From: Actinacidiphila epipremni
GTDB lineage: Bacteria > Actinomycetota > Actinomycetes > Streptomycetales > Streptomycetaceae
Assembly: GCF_012034175.1 (NCBI RefSeq)
Contig: NZ_JAATEJ010000001.1
Location: forward strand, 1-64,000
Direction: 5' to 3'
Length of the DNA stretch: 64,000 nt
Part shown: positions 1 through 8,486 of the stretch, in pieces
How positions within the stretch are numbered: position 1 is the stretch's first letter
How the letters are laid out: each line of letters starts with the position of its first letter
Notes under the pieces: generated by a model
The model's input: only the letters and a program-made list of their open reading frames with translations
Database searches by the model: none
Told to the model about the DNA's origin: nothing
Program-made: the position numbers and the translations under genes

Positions 1-9
1 AAATATTGG

Positions 10-51
10 GAGCCCTGGCTCCGGGAGAAATCTCGGAGCCAGGGCTCTTTT
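10..51 (+). terminator. Intrinsic terminator, perfect 14-bp stem
   Basis: Arms at 10-23 and 34-47 are perfect reverse complements (GAGCCCTGGCTCCG and its complement) with a 10-nt loop, followed by TTTT at 48-51. The T-run points to termination of a plus-strand transcript entering from the left. The same hairpin also lies downstream of the minus-strand membrane gene ending at 159, so it can act in both directions. Confidence 0.85.
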
Positions 52-158
52 GCGTTGCCCGGCTCACCTTCTCCCGCACGCTTCCCCGTCTCCTGCACAT
101 CCCACCCGGGCGTACAGGAGACGGGGAAAGGGGAAAAGGGAGCGGGAGAAGGCCGCCC

Positions 159-1571
159 TCAGCGGATGTCGGCCGGGGTGGCCGTCGTGTATCCGGGGAC
201 CTTCGCCGCGCGGGCGAGGTCCAGGTCGAGGGCTTCGCGGCGGATACGCTGGTCGATGTACAGCAGGGAGACGGCGCCCGCGCTGACCGGCAGGGTCAGG
301 GTGGAGGCGATGACGGCGCCGATGCCCGAAATGATGACCGTGGGCCAGTCGGCATGGGTTCCGGAGAAGAGCCCGCCGCCTCCGTTGCCGACGCCGTCGG
401 CGATCGCCGAGAACGGCAGCTCGATGACGACGGACGCGAAAGCAGTGACGAGCAGGGCGAGCAGCTGCACGCCGAGGACGCGCCACCACGAGCCCATGAC
501 GAGCTTCGTCGAGCGCTTCACCGCCTCCTTGACGCCCTGCTTCTCGAGCATCAGGGCCGGCGCCGCCAGGCTCCAGAGGTTCCACTGCCATACGGCCACG
601 ACCGTCCCCACCAGCACGCCGAGGGAGGCGAGCGAGGCGCCGGCGGACTCGCCGCCGGCCAGGGCGATCAGCACACCGGGGAGCGCGGGGACCGCGACGA
701 TCGCGAGCAGCCCGAACGGGAGCAGCACCGCGAGTCCGCCGAGGCGGGCCAGCCGGGGGCGGACGTCGCGCCAGGCGTCCCGCAGCGGGGCGGGGCGGCC
801 GAGGACGGCGCGGCTGATGAGCACGGTCAGCAGGCCGGAGGCGAGGACGATGCCGATCAGGCTGGTGACGAGCACGAGCAGGGACGCCGCGGCGCTGCTG
901 CCGAGCGCGTGGAGGATGTCGCTCACGCTCGGGTCGGACTCGCGGTTGAGGTCGTCGATGCCGGAGTCGTCGATGAGGAATCCGCTGACGATCGCGTTGA
1001 CGGTCTCGGTGACCAGCGCGACGCCGAACGACAGCGCCACAGCGGTGCGCCAGTGCAGCCGCAGGGTGGCGAAGGCGCCGCTGAGGATCTGCCCGACGTC
1101 CAGGGGACGCAGCGGGACGACGCCGGGCTGCGGTGCGGACGGACCGGGGCCGTAACCGGGCGCCGGCGCGCCGTACGGGGCGCTCGGGCCCCAGCGCGGG
1201 CCGCCGCCCTGCTGCGGGGGCGGCGGCGGGGCCCACTGCCGGCCCCAGCCGCCGGCGGGCGGGTGCGGGGCCTGGGGGGCCTGGTCCGGTTCCGCCGTCG
1301 TCGGCGCGGTCGGCGCGGCCGGCTGCTCCGGGGTGGGCGCGGCGGGCGGGGACGCCTGGTGCCATGGCCCGGGCGGGGGCTGCCGCTGCGACCACGCACC
1401 GCCGGGCGGCGGCGTGGGGCTGCTGCCCGCGTCGCTGCCCGCGTTGTCGCCGGAGGCGGTGGCGGAGGCGTCGGTGTCCGCCGCGGGGGGCGTGCTGTCG
1501 GGGCTGTCGCCGCTGCCCGGTTCCGGGGAGCCGGAGGATCCGGGCGTTGCCCAGCCCGGAGTGTTGGTCAT
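159..1571 (-). CDS. Proline-rich polytopic membrane protein
   Basis: A 470-residue protein. The first ~170 residues are Pro/Gly/Ala-rich and without predicted fold. Six hydrophobic segments follow, for example a stretch reading LLVLVTSLIGIVLASGLLTV, spaced by short charged loops. The shape resembles the membrane domains annotated in actinobacteria as 'glycerophosphoryl diester phosphodiesterase membrane domain-like', but no phosphodiesterase catalytic domain is present, so I assign no enzyme activity. The ATG at 1571 was chosen because the Pro-rich section begins there (MTNTPGW) and AGGGCAGCCTCCGATG precedes it; the frame is open further upstream but overlaps the divergent mtnA. It shares a ~108-bp divergent promoter region with mtnA. 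Function unknown. Confidence 0.8.
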   Translation of the reverse strand: MTNTPGWATPGSSGSPEPGSGDSPDSTPPAADTDASATASGDNAGSDAGSSPTPPPGGAWSQRQPPPGPWHQASPPAAPTPEQPAAPTAPTTAEPDQAPQAPHPPAGGWGRQWAPPPPPQQGGGPRWGPSAPYGAPAPGYGPGPSAPQPGVVPLRPLDVGQILSGAFATLRLHWRTAVALSFGVALVTETVNAIVSGFLIDDSGIDDLNRESDPSVSDILHALGSSAAASLLVLVTSLIGIVLASGLLTVLISRAVLGRPAPLRDAWRDVRPRLARLGGLAVLLPFGLLAIVAVPALPGVLIALAGGESAGASLASLGVLVGTVVAVWQWNLWSLAAPALMLEKQGVKEAVKRSTKLVMGSWWRVLGVQLLALLVTAFASVVIELPFSAIADGVGNGGGGLFSGTHADWPTVIISGIGAVIASTLTLPVSAGAVSLLYIDQRIRREALDLDLARAAKVPGYTTATPADIR

Positions 1572-1667
1572 CGGAGGCTGCCCTTTCGTATGTCCTGTGT
1601 GCTGCGTGTGCTCTGCTGCTACTCGCGCCATCGTGTCACGGGCTGCCGCTGGTCGGGCGGGGCAGGG

Positions 1668-1673
1668 CAGACT
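1668..1673 (+). promoter_or_regulatory. Possible -10 element of leaderless mtnA
   Basis: CAGACT at 1668-1673 is followed by exactly six bases (GGACGG) and the mtnA ATG. No Shine-Dalgarno lies at a normal distance. A -10 six or seven bases before the start codon is the usual actinobacterial layout of a leaderless transcript. No convincing -35 is visible. Confidence 0.35.
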
Positions 1674-1679
1674 GGACGG

Positions 1680-2744
1680 ATGGATGATCACCTCGTGCAA
1701 ACCGGTCAGGCCGCCGTTCCCGCGCTGCGGTGGGAGGAGCCGCCGGACGGCCCGGTCCTGGTGCTCCTCGACCAGACGCGGCTGCCGCGGGAGGAGGTCG
1801 AGCTGGCCTGTACGGACGTTCCGGCGCTGGTCGCGGCGATACGCTCGCTCGCCGTGCGCGGGGCTCCGCTGCTGGGGCTGGCGGGCGCGTACGGCGTCGC
1901 CCTGGCGGCTGCGCGGGGCTACGACGTGGAGGACGCGGCGGATCTGCTGGCACACGCGCGCCCCACGGCGGTGAATCTGGGCTACGGGGTGCGGCGGGCG
2001 CTGGCCGCCTACCGTGCCGCGGAGCCGGGCGGTGCCGCGGCTGCGGCGCTTGCCGAGGCACGGGCCCTGCACGCCGAGGACGCGGCGGCGAGCGCGGCCA
2101 TGGCGCGGCACGGCGTGCAGCTGCTCGCGGAGCTGGCGCCCGGCGGCAGCTACCGTCTCCTGACGCACTGCAACACCGGCGCCCTGGTGTCCGGCGGCAA
2201 CGGGACGGCGCTGGGCGTGGCGTTCGCGCTGCATGGCTCCGGGCAGCTGCGGCGGCTGTGGGTGGACGAGACGCGTCCGCTGCTCCAGGGCTCGCGCCTG
2301 ACGGCGTACGAGGCGGCGCGCGCGGGGATGCCGTACACGCTGCTCGCGGACAACGCGGCGGGGTCGCTCTTCGCGGCGGGGAAGGTGGACGCGGTGCTGG
2401 TCGGGGCGGACCGGATCGCCGCGGACGGTTCGACGGCGAACAAGGTGGGGAGTTACCCGCTGGCGGTGCTCGCCCGCTATCACCATGTGCCGTTCGTGGT
2501 GGTGGCGCCGTCGACGACGGTCGATCCGGCGACGCCGGACGGGGCCGGGATCGAGGTGGAGCAGCGCCCGGGGAGCGAGGTGACGGATCTGGCGCCGTCA
2601 CCACTGGGCGCTCGGGCCTATAATCCGGCTTTCGATGTCACACCGCCCGAACTGATCACCGCGATCGTCACCGAGTACGGCGTGGCGTCACCCGTGACGG
2701 CCGACAGTCTCGCGTCGGTGTGTGTACAGCAGTCCACTCGGTGA
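1680..2744 (+). CDS. mtnA: Methylthioribose-1-phosphate isomerase
   Basis: A 354-residue aldose-ketose isomerase of the methionine salvage pathway. It converts 5-methylthioribose-1-phosphate to methylthioribulose-1-phosphate in the cytosol. The family's two catalytic residues are in place: Cys164 in THCNTGAL and Asp244 in LVGADRIAADG, followed by the NKVGSYPLA segment typical of the eIF-2B-like fold. The RGAP motif is at 60-63. The open frame extends back to base 6, but that part is low-complexity antisense of the neighbouring gene; similarity begins at MDDHLVQTG. No good ribosome-binding site precedes the ATG, so the transcript may be leaderless. The other salvage genes are not in the window. 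A hairpin terminator follows directly. Confidence 0.93.
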   Translation: MDDHLVQTGQAAVPALRWEEPPDGPVLVLLDQTRLPREEVELACTDVPALVAAIRSLAVRGAPLLGLAGAYGVALAAARGYDVEDAADLLAHARPTAVNLGYGVRRALAAYRAAEPGGAAAAALAEARALHAEDAAASAAMARHGVQLLAELAPGGSYRLLTHCNTGALVSGGNGTALGVAFALHGSGQLRRLWVDETRPLLQGSRLTAYEAARAGMPYTLLADNAAGSLFAAGKVDAVLVGADRIAADGSTANKVGSYPLAVLARYHHVPFVVVAPSTTVDPATPDGAGIEVEQRPGSEVTDLAPSPLGARAYNPAFDVTPPELITAIVTEYGVASPVTADSLASVCVQQSTR

Positions 2745-2772
2745 CGCTCCGCGCATCGTTGATCGCGGAGCG
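2745..2772 (+). terminator. Hairpin terminator after mtnA
   Basis: CGCTCCGCG (2745-2753) pairs perfectly with CGCGGAGCG (2764-2772) over a 10-nt loop. It starts at the base after the mtnA stop codon. There is no T-tract, which is usual in Streptomyces. Confidence 0.65.
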
Positions 2773-2780
2773 GGCCGTTC

Positions 2781-2791
2781 GTTATCCACAG
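2781..2791 (+). promoter_or_regulatory. GTTATCCACAG element (DnaA-box-like) upstream of mtrA
   Basis: Contains TTATCCACA (2782-2790), a perfect match to the Escherichia coli DnaA R-box; Streptomyces boxes are usually TTGTCCACA. The identical 11-mer also occurs before the comF-like gene (7442-7452) and the HAD gene (16378-16388). It lies about 100 bp before mtrA. Binding is inferred, not shown. Confidence 0.5.
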
Positions 2792-2846
2792 GCTGCAATG
2801 GGGGGCAGCGCAACCAGGTACGAACCGGGGACAATGGTCGCATACC

Positions 2847-2872
2847 GTGACCTTGGTCACCAAAGGTCACCA
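2847..2872 (+). promoter_or_regulatory. Cluster of three GGTCAC/GTGACC half-sites before mtrA
   Basis: GTGACC at 2847-2852 and GGTCAC at 2855-2860 form a palindrome with a 2-bp spacer. GGTCACCA is then repeated directly at 2855-2862 and 2865-2872, a 10-bp period, so all half-sites face the same side of the helix. The cluster ends 20 bp before the mtrA start. It looks like an operator; autoregulation by MtrA is a reasonable guess only. Confidence 0.5.
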
Positions 2873-2891
2873 ATATCGATATGCAAATGGG

Positions 2892-3581
2892 ATGATGGTC
2901 GGTATGAAGGGACGTGTCCTGGTCGTCGACGACGACACCGCGCTGTCAGAGATGCTCGGCATCGTGCTGCGTGGAGAGGGTTTCGAGCCGTCGTTCTGTG
3001 CTGACGGCGACAAGGCGCTGGCTGCTTTCCGGGAGGCCAAGCCGGATCTCGTGCTGCTCGACCTGATGCTGCCGGGTCGGGACGGCATCGACGTGTGCCG
3101 GCAGATCCGGGCGGAGTCCGGTGTCCCGATCGTGATGCTCACGGCCAAGAGCGACACCGTGGACGTGGTGGTCGGGCTGGAGTCCGGTGCCGATGACTAC
3201 GTCATCAAGCCGTTCAAGCCCAAGGAGCTGGTGGCGCGGGTCAGGGCCCGGCTGCGCAGGGCCGAGGAGCCGACGCCGGAGCAGCTGACGATCGGCGATC
3301 TGGTGATCGACGTGGCGGGCCACTCCGTCAAGCGCGACGGGCAGCCGATCGCGCTCACGCCGCTGGAGTTCGACCTGCTGGTCGCGCTCGCCCGCAAGCC
3401 CTGGCAGGTCTTCACCCGTGAGGTGCTGCTGGAGCAGGTGTGGGGTTACCGCCACGCGGCGGACACCCGCCTGGTGAACGTGCATGTGCAGCGGCTGCGC
3501 TCCAAGGTCGAGCAGGACCCGGAGCGCCCGGAGATCGTCGTGACCGTCCGCGGTGTCGGTTACAAGGCGGGGCCGGGCTGA
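2892..3581 (+). CDS. mtrA: Response regulator MtrA (OmpR/PhoB family)
   Basis: A 229-residue DNA-binding response regulator. The receiver domain spans about 6-118, with acidic residues Asp13-Asp15, phospho-acceptor Asp57 (LVLLDLMLPGRDG) and Lys106 (VIKPF). The C-terminal winged helix spans about 130-229 (LTPLEFDLLVALARKPWQVF ... VTVRGVGYKAGPG). In actinobacteria MtrA is phosphorylated by MtrB and controls genes for cell wall, division, replication and, in Streptomyces, development. ATGs at 2892, 2895 and 2904 are all possible; MMVGMKGRVLVVDDD matches the family's N-terminus. It is followed one base later by mtrB, forming the classical mtrA-mtrB-lpqB operon. A half-site cluster precedes it. 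Confidence 0.97.
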   Translation: MMVGMKGRVLVVDDDTALSEMLGIVLRGEGFEPSFCADGDKALAAFREAKPDLVLLDLMLPGRDGIDVCRQIRAESGVPIVMLTAKSDTVDVVVGLESGADDYVIKPFKPKELVARVRARLRRAEEPTPEQLTIGDLVIDVAGHSVKRDGQPIALTPLEFDLLVALARKPWQVFTREVLLEQVWGYRHAADTRLVNVHVQRLRSKVEQDPERPEIVVTVRGVGYKAGPG

Positions 3582-3582
3582 G

Positions 3583-5529
3583 ATGTTCGCGTCGTACGAG
3601 CGCGGGCGGCTGGAGAGCCGGCTCGGGGACCCGTTGCGGGGCCTCGTGCCGGTCATCCGGTCGTGCGTGCGCTGGGCACGGCGGCCCCTGCAGCCGGCGT
3701 CCCGGCTGTGGCGGCGCAATCTCCAGCTCCGGGTGGTCGCCTTCACGCTGCTGATGTCGGTCGGCGTGGTCCTGCTGCTCGGCTTCGTCGTGATCGGCCA
3801 GGTGCGCAACGGGCTGCTGGACGCCAAGGAGAAGGCGTCGGAGAAGCAGGCCGGCAGCGGGTTCTCCATCGCCCAGCAGATGGCGGTCCAGTCCGGGCAG
3901 GCGCAGGGGAGCCAGGACGGGCCGGACGCCACGCAGCCGACCCAGTCGGGCGGCTGGCTGACCGATCTGGTCAACCAGCTCAGCAGCGGCGGCAAGGACG
4001 TCTTCTGGGTCTTCACGCTCAGCCCCGGAGCCGAGTCGTCGAGCACGCTCGGCAGCGGCGACGACAATCCGCACGGGCCCCGCACGTCGGCCCACGGGGA
4101 GCCCGCGACGACCATCTCCAAGGCGCTCAGCGACGCCCTGGAGACGCATGTCGGCGCCCTCAAGCAGTACACCAAGCTCCACACCGACAACGCCCCGCCG
4201 CGTGACGCGCTCGCGGTCGGCAAGCGGCTGACGGACCCGAACGGCAATGCGTACCAGCTCTACTACGTCTTCCCCTTCGACCAGGAGGAGAAGACTCTCG
4301 GACTGGTCAAGGGCACTTTGGCGACGGCCGGGATATTCGTGGTGGTGCTGCTCGGCGCCATCGCGTGGCTGGTGACGCGCCAGGTGGTCACGCCGGTGCG
4401 GATGGCGGCCGGGATCGCCGAGCGGCTCGCGTCGGGCCGGCTCCAGGAGCGTATGCAGGTCACCGGCGAGGACGACATCGCGCGGCTCGGTGAGTCGTTC
4501 AACAAGATGGCGCAGAGTCTGCAGGTCAAGATCCAGCAGTTGGAGGACCTGTCGCGGATGCAGCGGCGTTTCGTCTCCGACGTGTCGCACGAGCTGCGCA
4601 CGCCGCTGACGACGGTGCGGATGGCGGCGGACGTCATCCATGACGCGCGCGAGGACTTCGACCCGGTGACGGCCCGGTCGGCCGAGCTGCTGCAGAACCA
4701 GCTGGACCGCTTCGAGTCGCTGCTGTCGGACCTGCTGGAGATCAGCAGGTTCGACGCGGGCGCGGCGGAGCTGGCGGCCGAGCCGATAGACCTGCGCGAC
4801 GTCGTACGGCGGGTGGTGGACGCCGCGGAGCCGCTGGCCGAGCGCAAGGGCAGCAATGTGCTGATCCGCGGCGACGCCCAGCCGGTGATCGCCGAGGCCG
4901 ATCCGCGCCGGGTCGAGCGGGTGCTGCGCAATCTGGTGGTCAACGCGATCGAGCACGGCGACGGCCGTGACGTGGTGGTGCACCTGGCGACGGCGGACGG
5001 CGCGGTCGCGGTCGCGGTGCGCGACTACGGCGTCGGGCTCAAGCCCGGCGAGGCGACCCGGGTGTTCAACCGGTTCTGGCGCGCCGACCCGGCGCGGGCG
5101 CGCACCACGGGCGGCACCGGCCTCGGCCTGTCGATCGCGGTGGAGGACGCCCGGCTGCACGGCGGCTGGCTCCAGGCATGGGGTGAGCCGGGTGGCGGCT
5201 CGCAGTTCCGTATGACGCTGCCGCGGACCGCCGGCGAGAGCCTGCGCGGGTCACCGATCCCGCTGGAGCCGGAGGACTCGCGCCGCAACCGCGCCCGCGC
5301 CGCGTCCGGGGCCAAGGGGGCGCGCGGGTCGGGGACCGTGCCCGTACCGCGGGCAGGGGCTGCCGGTGACGGGCACAGCAGGGACGCGGGGCCGCGCCGG
5401 CCGCCGCTGATACCGCCGATGCCCAGTGCCGCGCCGGCCCGGCCGCCGACGGCCGATCCGGCCGCGCTGCCGGGCAGCGGGTCGCGGGTGGTCGAGCGCA
5501 AGGAAGCCGTGCGGGAGGAAGACGTCTGA
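3583..5529 (+). CDS. mtrB: Sensor histidine kinase MtrB
   Basis: A 648-residue membrane kinase, partner of MtrA. TM1 is at about 50-72, a variable extracytoplasmic domain at 73-244, TM2 at about 246-267, and HAMP at about 268-320. The HisKA domain carries phospho-acceptor His336 (FVSDVSHELRTPL). The ATPase domain has an N-box (NLVVNAIEHG) and GTGLGLSIA. A Pro/Arg-rich tail of about 100 residues follows the catalytic core. The ATG at 3583 lies one base beyond the mtrA stop, and the TGA overlaps the lpqB start in ATGA-like fashion (5527-5531), so translation of the three genes is probably coupled. In mycobacteria LpqB contacts the MtrB sensor domain; the same is inferred here. Confidence 0.97.
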   Translation: MFASYERGRLESRLGDPLRGLVPVIRSCVRWARRPLQPASRLWRRNLQLRVVAFTLLMSVGVVLLLGFVVIGQVRNGLLDAKEKASEKQAGSGFSIAQQMAVQSGQAQGSQDGPDATQPTQSGGWLTDLVNQLSSGGKDVFWVFTLSPGAESSSTLGSGDDNPHGPRTSAHGEPATTISKALSDALETHVGALKQYTKLHTDNAPPRDALAVGKRLTDPNGNAYQLYYVFPFDQEEKTLGLVKGTLATAGIFVVVLLGAIAWLVTRQVVTPVRMAAGIAERLASGRLQERMQVTGEDDIARLGESFNKMAQSLQVKIQQLEDLSRMQRRFVSDVSHELRTPLTTVRMAADVIHDAREDFDPVTARSAELLQNQLDRFESLLSDLLEISRFDAGAAELAAEPIDLRDVVRRVVDAAEPLAERKGSNVLIRGDAQPVIAEADPRRVERVLRNLVVNAIEHGDGRDVVVHLATADGAVAVAVRDYGVGLKPGEATRVFNRFWRADPARARTTGGTGLGLSIAVEDARLHGGWLQAWGEPGGGSQFRMTLPRTAGESLRGSPIPLEPEDSRRNRARAASGAKGARGSGTVPVPRAGAAGDGHSRDAGPRRPPLIPPMPSAAPARPPTADPAALPGSGSRVVERKEAVREEDV

Positions 5530-7373
5530 TGGCAGGCATGGGGGGCCGGACGGGCCGGAAGGGCCGGATGGTCAGGGGCGGGACGCTGGGCGCGTGCGCC
5601 GTGCTGCTGCTGGCCGGCTGCGCCTCGATGCCCAGCTCCGGGGAGGTCCGCAAGGTCGACAACGGCCAGCAGGCGGACGGCGACACGCAGGTGCAGGTCT
5701 TCGGCATCCCCCCGCACCCGGGCGACAGCCCCTCGGAGATCGTCAACGGCTTCCTGGAGGCCACCACCAGCGGTGAGGCCAACTTCGCCACCGCCAAGAA
5801 GTACCTGGCGACCGGCCTGCAGAAGAGCTGGGACCCGCTGGCCGGCATCACCGTGCTCTCCGGCGGCCCGACGAGCAAGGCGGATCTCGACCTCGATCCC
5901 AAGGCGGTCCGCACCCAGGTCGCGCTGTCGGGAGCCAAGGCGGCGTCGGTGGACGCCCGGCATGCCTACACTCCCGCGCCCGGCAGTTTCGACATCAACA
6001 TCGGCCTGGTCAAGCAGGGCACCGAGTGGCGGATCTCCGACCTGCCGCCCGGACTGATCCTGACCGCGGCGGACTTCCGGCGCATATACCACTCGGTGAA
6101 CATGTACTACTTCGCCCGGGCCGGTGCGGACGAGCGCCGCTCGGGCGCCCGGCAGGAGGCACTGGTCGCCGACCCGGTGTACCTGCGCCAGCAGCAGCCG
6201 GACGCGCTGGCCAGCGCGTTGCAGGCGCTGTTGGAGGGGCCGTCGGCATGGCTGGCGCCGGTGGTCACGTCGGCCGCGCCTCCCGGAATCGGTCTTGCCG
6301 GGAGTGCCGCGTCGGCCGTGACCATGGAGGACTCGCAGCATGTGCGGGTGCAGCTGAACAAGAGCGCGGACGCGCTCACCGGCGACCGCTGCCGGCGGCT
6401 GGCGGCGCAGGTCTTCGCCACCGCCCAGAGCCAGGCGTCGGCCAAGCTACTGGCGGTGAACCTGGTGCGGGCCGACGGGTCGCCTGCCTGCGCGCTGAAC
6501 GCCGACGACGCGCAGGAGTACACGAGCGGCGGCCTTTCCGGCTCCTCAGCCGGGGAGTACTACATCGGCTCCGACCAGCACCAGCTGATGCAGCTCACGC
6601 CGGGCGGCACCACGGCCCATCCGGTGCCCGGGCCGTTCGGCGCGGCCAAGGCCGACCTGAGGTCGGTGGCCGTGCGGCGCGACGGAGGGATGGCCGCCGG
6701 CGTGAAGACCGACGGGCGGCAGCTGGTCGTGGCCCCGTTGTCCGGTGCCGGGACGGCGGAGGCGGCGCCGCTCACCAGCGCTGCGCAGGACCCCAAGAAT
6801 GGCCTGAGCGCGCCGAGTTGGGACGGCTTCGGCGATCTGTGGGTCGCCGACCGCAATCCGGCGGTCTCCCGGCTGTACGTGCTGCCGGACGGCACCGGGC
6901 AGCCCGCCCAGGTGACCGTGCCCGAGCTGGACGGGCGGATCGAGTCGCTGCGGGTGTCCTCCGACGGGGTGCGGATCGCGCTGGTGGTGGCCGAGGGCGG
7001 CATCGACCGGCTCAAGCTGGGCTTGATCGACCGGGCCGGAACCGCCGCGCGGCCGGAGTTCGCCGTGCACGGCCTGCGCGACCTGACGCCGGCGGGCGAG
7101 AGCGTCGGCTCGGTGTCGTGGGCGGGCGCGAGCCGGCTGGTGGTGCTCGGCAGCGACCAGGGCGGCGGCGGGCAGCAGATCCAGTACGTCAACACCGACG
7201 GCTCCGCGGCCCCCGCGCTGGAGAGCATCGGCGAGGCGGTGTCGGTGGCGGCCTCCGAGGACCCGACGAACCCGCTGCTGGCCTCCTACAACGGCAGCGT
7301 CTACTGGCTGCCGGACGACTCGAACTGGAAGAAGGTCACTCCGAAGGGCGACAGCCCCGTCTACCCCGGCTGA
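5529..7373 (+). CDS. lpqB: Lipoprotein LpqB
   Basis: A 614-residue secreted lipoprotein and accessory factor of the MtrAB system. Its signal peptide ends in a lipobox with LLAG before Cys31, so it is expected to be lipidated and held on the outer face of the membrane. A GerMN (sporulation-type) domain covers about residues 190-320. A C-terminal beta-propeller-like LpqB domain follows, with repeats such as FGDLWVADRNPAVSRLYVL. The start overlaps the mtrB stop by one base, with a GGAGGAAGACG ribosome-binding site. In mycobacteria loss of LpqB alters MtrA phosphorylation and cell division. No unusual features were seen. Confidence 0.95.
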   Translation: MAGMGGRTGRKGRMVRGGTLGACAVLLLAGCASMPSSGEVRKVDNGQQADGDTQVQVFGIPPHPGDSPSEIVNGFLEATTSGEANFATAKKYLATGLQKSWDPLAGITVLSGGPTSKADLDLDPKAVRTQVALSGAKAASVDARHAYTPAPGSFDINIGLVKQGTEWRISDLPPGLILTAADFRRIYHSVNMYYFARAGADERRSGARQEALVADPVYLRQQQPDALASALQALLEGPSAWLAPVVTSAAPPGIGLAGSAASAVTMEDSQHVRVQLNKSADALTGDRCRRLAAQVFATAQSQASAKLLAVNLVRADGSPACALNADDAQEYTSGGLSGSSAGEYYIGSDQHQLMQLTPGGTTAHPVPGPFGAAKADLRSVAVRRDGGMAAGVKTDGRQLVVAPLSGAGTAEAAPLTSAAQDPKNGLSAPSWDGFGDLWVADRNPAVSRLYVLPDGTGQPAQVTVPELDGRIESLRVSSDGVRIALVVAEGGIDRLKLGLIDRAGTAARPEFAVHGLRDLTPAGESVGSVSWAGASRLVVLGSDQGGGGQQIQYVNTDGSAAPALESIGEAVSVAASEDPTNPLLASYNGSVYWLPDDSNWKKVTPKGDSPVYPG

Positions 7374-7441
7374 CCGCCCCCGCCAGGGCCCCGGGCCGAC
7401 CGCGGGCCGCCCCGGACCTGCGGCCTCGCCACCGCTGCGGG

Positions 7442-7452
7442 GTTATCCACAG
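7442..7452 (+). promoter_or_regulatory. GTTATCCACAG element upstream of comF-like gene
   Basis: Second copy of the 11-mer found before mtrA and the HAD gene, on the same strand as the gene it precedes. It lies 51 bp before the start codon at 7504, close to where a -35 region or activator site would sit. Confidence 0.5.
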
Positions 7453-7503
7453 CCTCGAACGAGTGACTGGCAGCGCCCCGCCCGCGACCGCCACAGTGGA
7501 GGC

Positions 7504-8181
7504 ATGCGGGGTTGGTGGCAGGAGATCACCGGGCTGGTGCTGCCGGTGGACTGCGCGGGCTGCGGCCTGCCCCGGACGGAGCTGTGCGCGCGGTGCCGGG
7601 GGCTGCTGGGCGGGCCGGCCTCGGCGCGGCGGGTGCGCCCGGCGACCGAGCCGCCCGGACTGCCACCGGTCTACGCCGCCGGGCGGTATGGGGACGAGGT
7701 GCGGGCCGTGCTCCTGGCGCACAAGGAGCGGGGCGCGCTGGGGCTGGCCCGGCCGCTGGGAATGGCCCTTGCCGGGGCTGTGACGGCGCTGGGCGGCGCC
7801 GGGAGCCTGCTGCTGGTGCCAGTGCCCTCGGCGCGGCGGGCAGTGGCCCGGCGGGGCCATGACGCGACCGCGCGGATGGCCCGTGCCGCGGCGGCGGCGC
7901 TGCGCGGGCAGGGCGTCGCGGCCCGGTCGGCGGCCGTGCTGCGGCACCGGCGGCTGGTCGCCGACCAGTCGCGGCTCGACGCGCCGGGCAGGCTCGCGAA
8001 CCTGTCGGGCGCGGTGGAGGCGGTGGGCGGCGCGGCGGCGCTGCTCGCGGCGGCGCCGGTGGTGCTGGTGGACGACCTGATGACCACCGGGACGTCACTG
8101 AGCGTGGCCGCACATGCGGTCAGGGCGGCGGGAGGGAGGGTGAAAGGGGCGGCGGTGGTGGCGGGACCCGAGGCCCGCTGA
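7504..8181 (+). CDS. ComF-like phosphoribosyltransferase-fold protein
   Basis: A 225-residue protein with an N-terminal zinc ribbon (Cys17-x2-Cys20 and Cys28-x2-Cys31) and a C-terminal type I phosphoribosyltransferase domain. The PRPP-binding loop VVLVDDLMTTGTSLS is at about 187-201. The family is named for ComFC of naturally competent bacteria, where it aids uptake of transforming DNA; its role in streptomycetes is not established, and a salvage or nucleotide-handling role is equally possible. The start has a GGAGGC immediately before the ATG, too close for a normal Shine-Dalgarno, so a leaderless message is possible. It lies between lpqB and hpf, the usual order in Streptomyces. Confidence 0.85.
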   Translation: MRGWWQEITGLVLPVDCAGCGLPRTELCARCRGLLGGPASARRVRPATEPPGLPPVYAAGRYGDEVRAVLLAHKERGALGLARPLGMALAGAVTALGGAGSLLLVPVPSARRAVARRGHDATARMARAAAAALRGQGVAARSAAVLRHRRLVADQSRLDAPGRLANLSGAVEAVGGAAALLAAAPVVLVDDLMTTGTSLSVAAHAVRAAGGRVKGAAVVAGPEAR

Positions 8182-8486
8182 ATCCACCCCGACGAGTGTC
8201 CTCGCAGGTGACAGCGGTGGGCATTCACCCGAATGGAGGTATCAAGTCGCTGAGGATGCCGACTTCTGCACTCCGGGACTATGTTCGGGGTAGAGGGAAG
8301 ACAGCGCCACGGGTGATGATCTTCCTCGTGGGGCAGGAGGAGGTGAAAGCCGCAGCTTCGCGGTCCCCGGTCGGCCGGGGAGGCGGAGCGGCAGCCTACG
8401 CAGTGCCGGACGGGACTGGTCCCGGGCCGGTTTGGCGAAAGGGACCGCGGCCGAGGTGTCGGCGCGGTCCGGGAACGGAGTTCTGC
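8182..8486 (+). promoter_or_regulatory. 305-base leader/promoter region of hpf
   Basis: No convincing gene lies here; the ORF that covers it is the upstream extension of hpf and lacks similarity. GGTCCC (8418-8423) can pair with GGGACC (8441-8446), and GGGAC (8412-8416) also complements GTCCC (8419-8423), so alternative structures are possible just ahead of hpf. A promoter is expected, but I cannot name its sigma factor. I saw no known riboswitch consensus. Confidence 0.4.

Noticed and set aside
6..1679. Long N-terminal extension of mtnA
   Set aside because: Product is low-complexity and antisense to the membrane protein gene; MtnA similarity starts at 1680.
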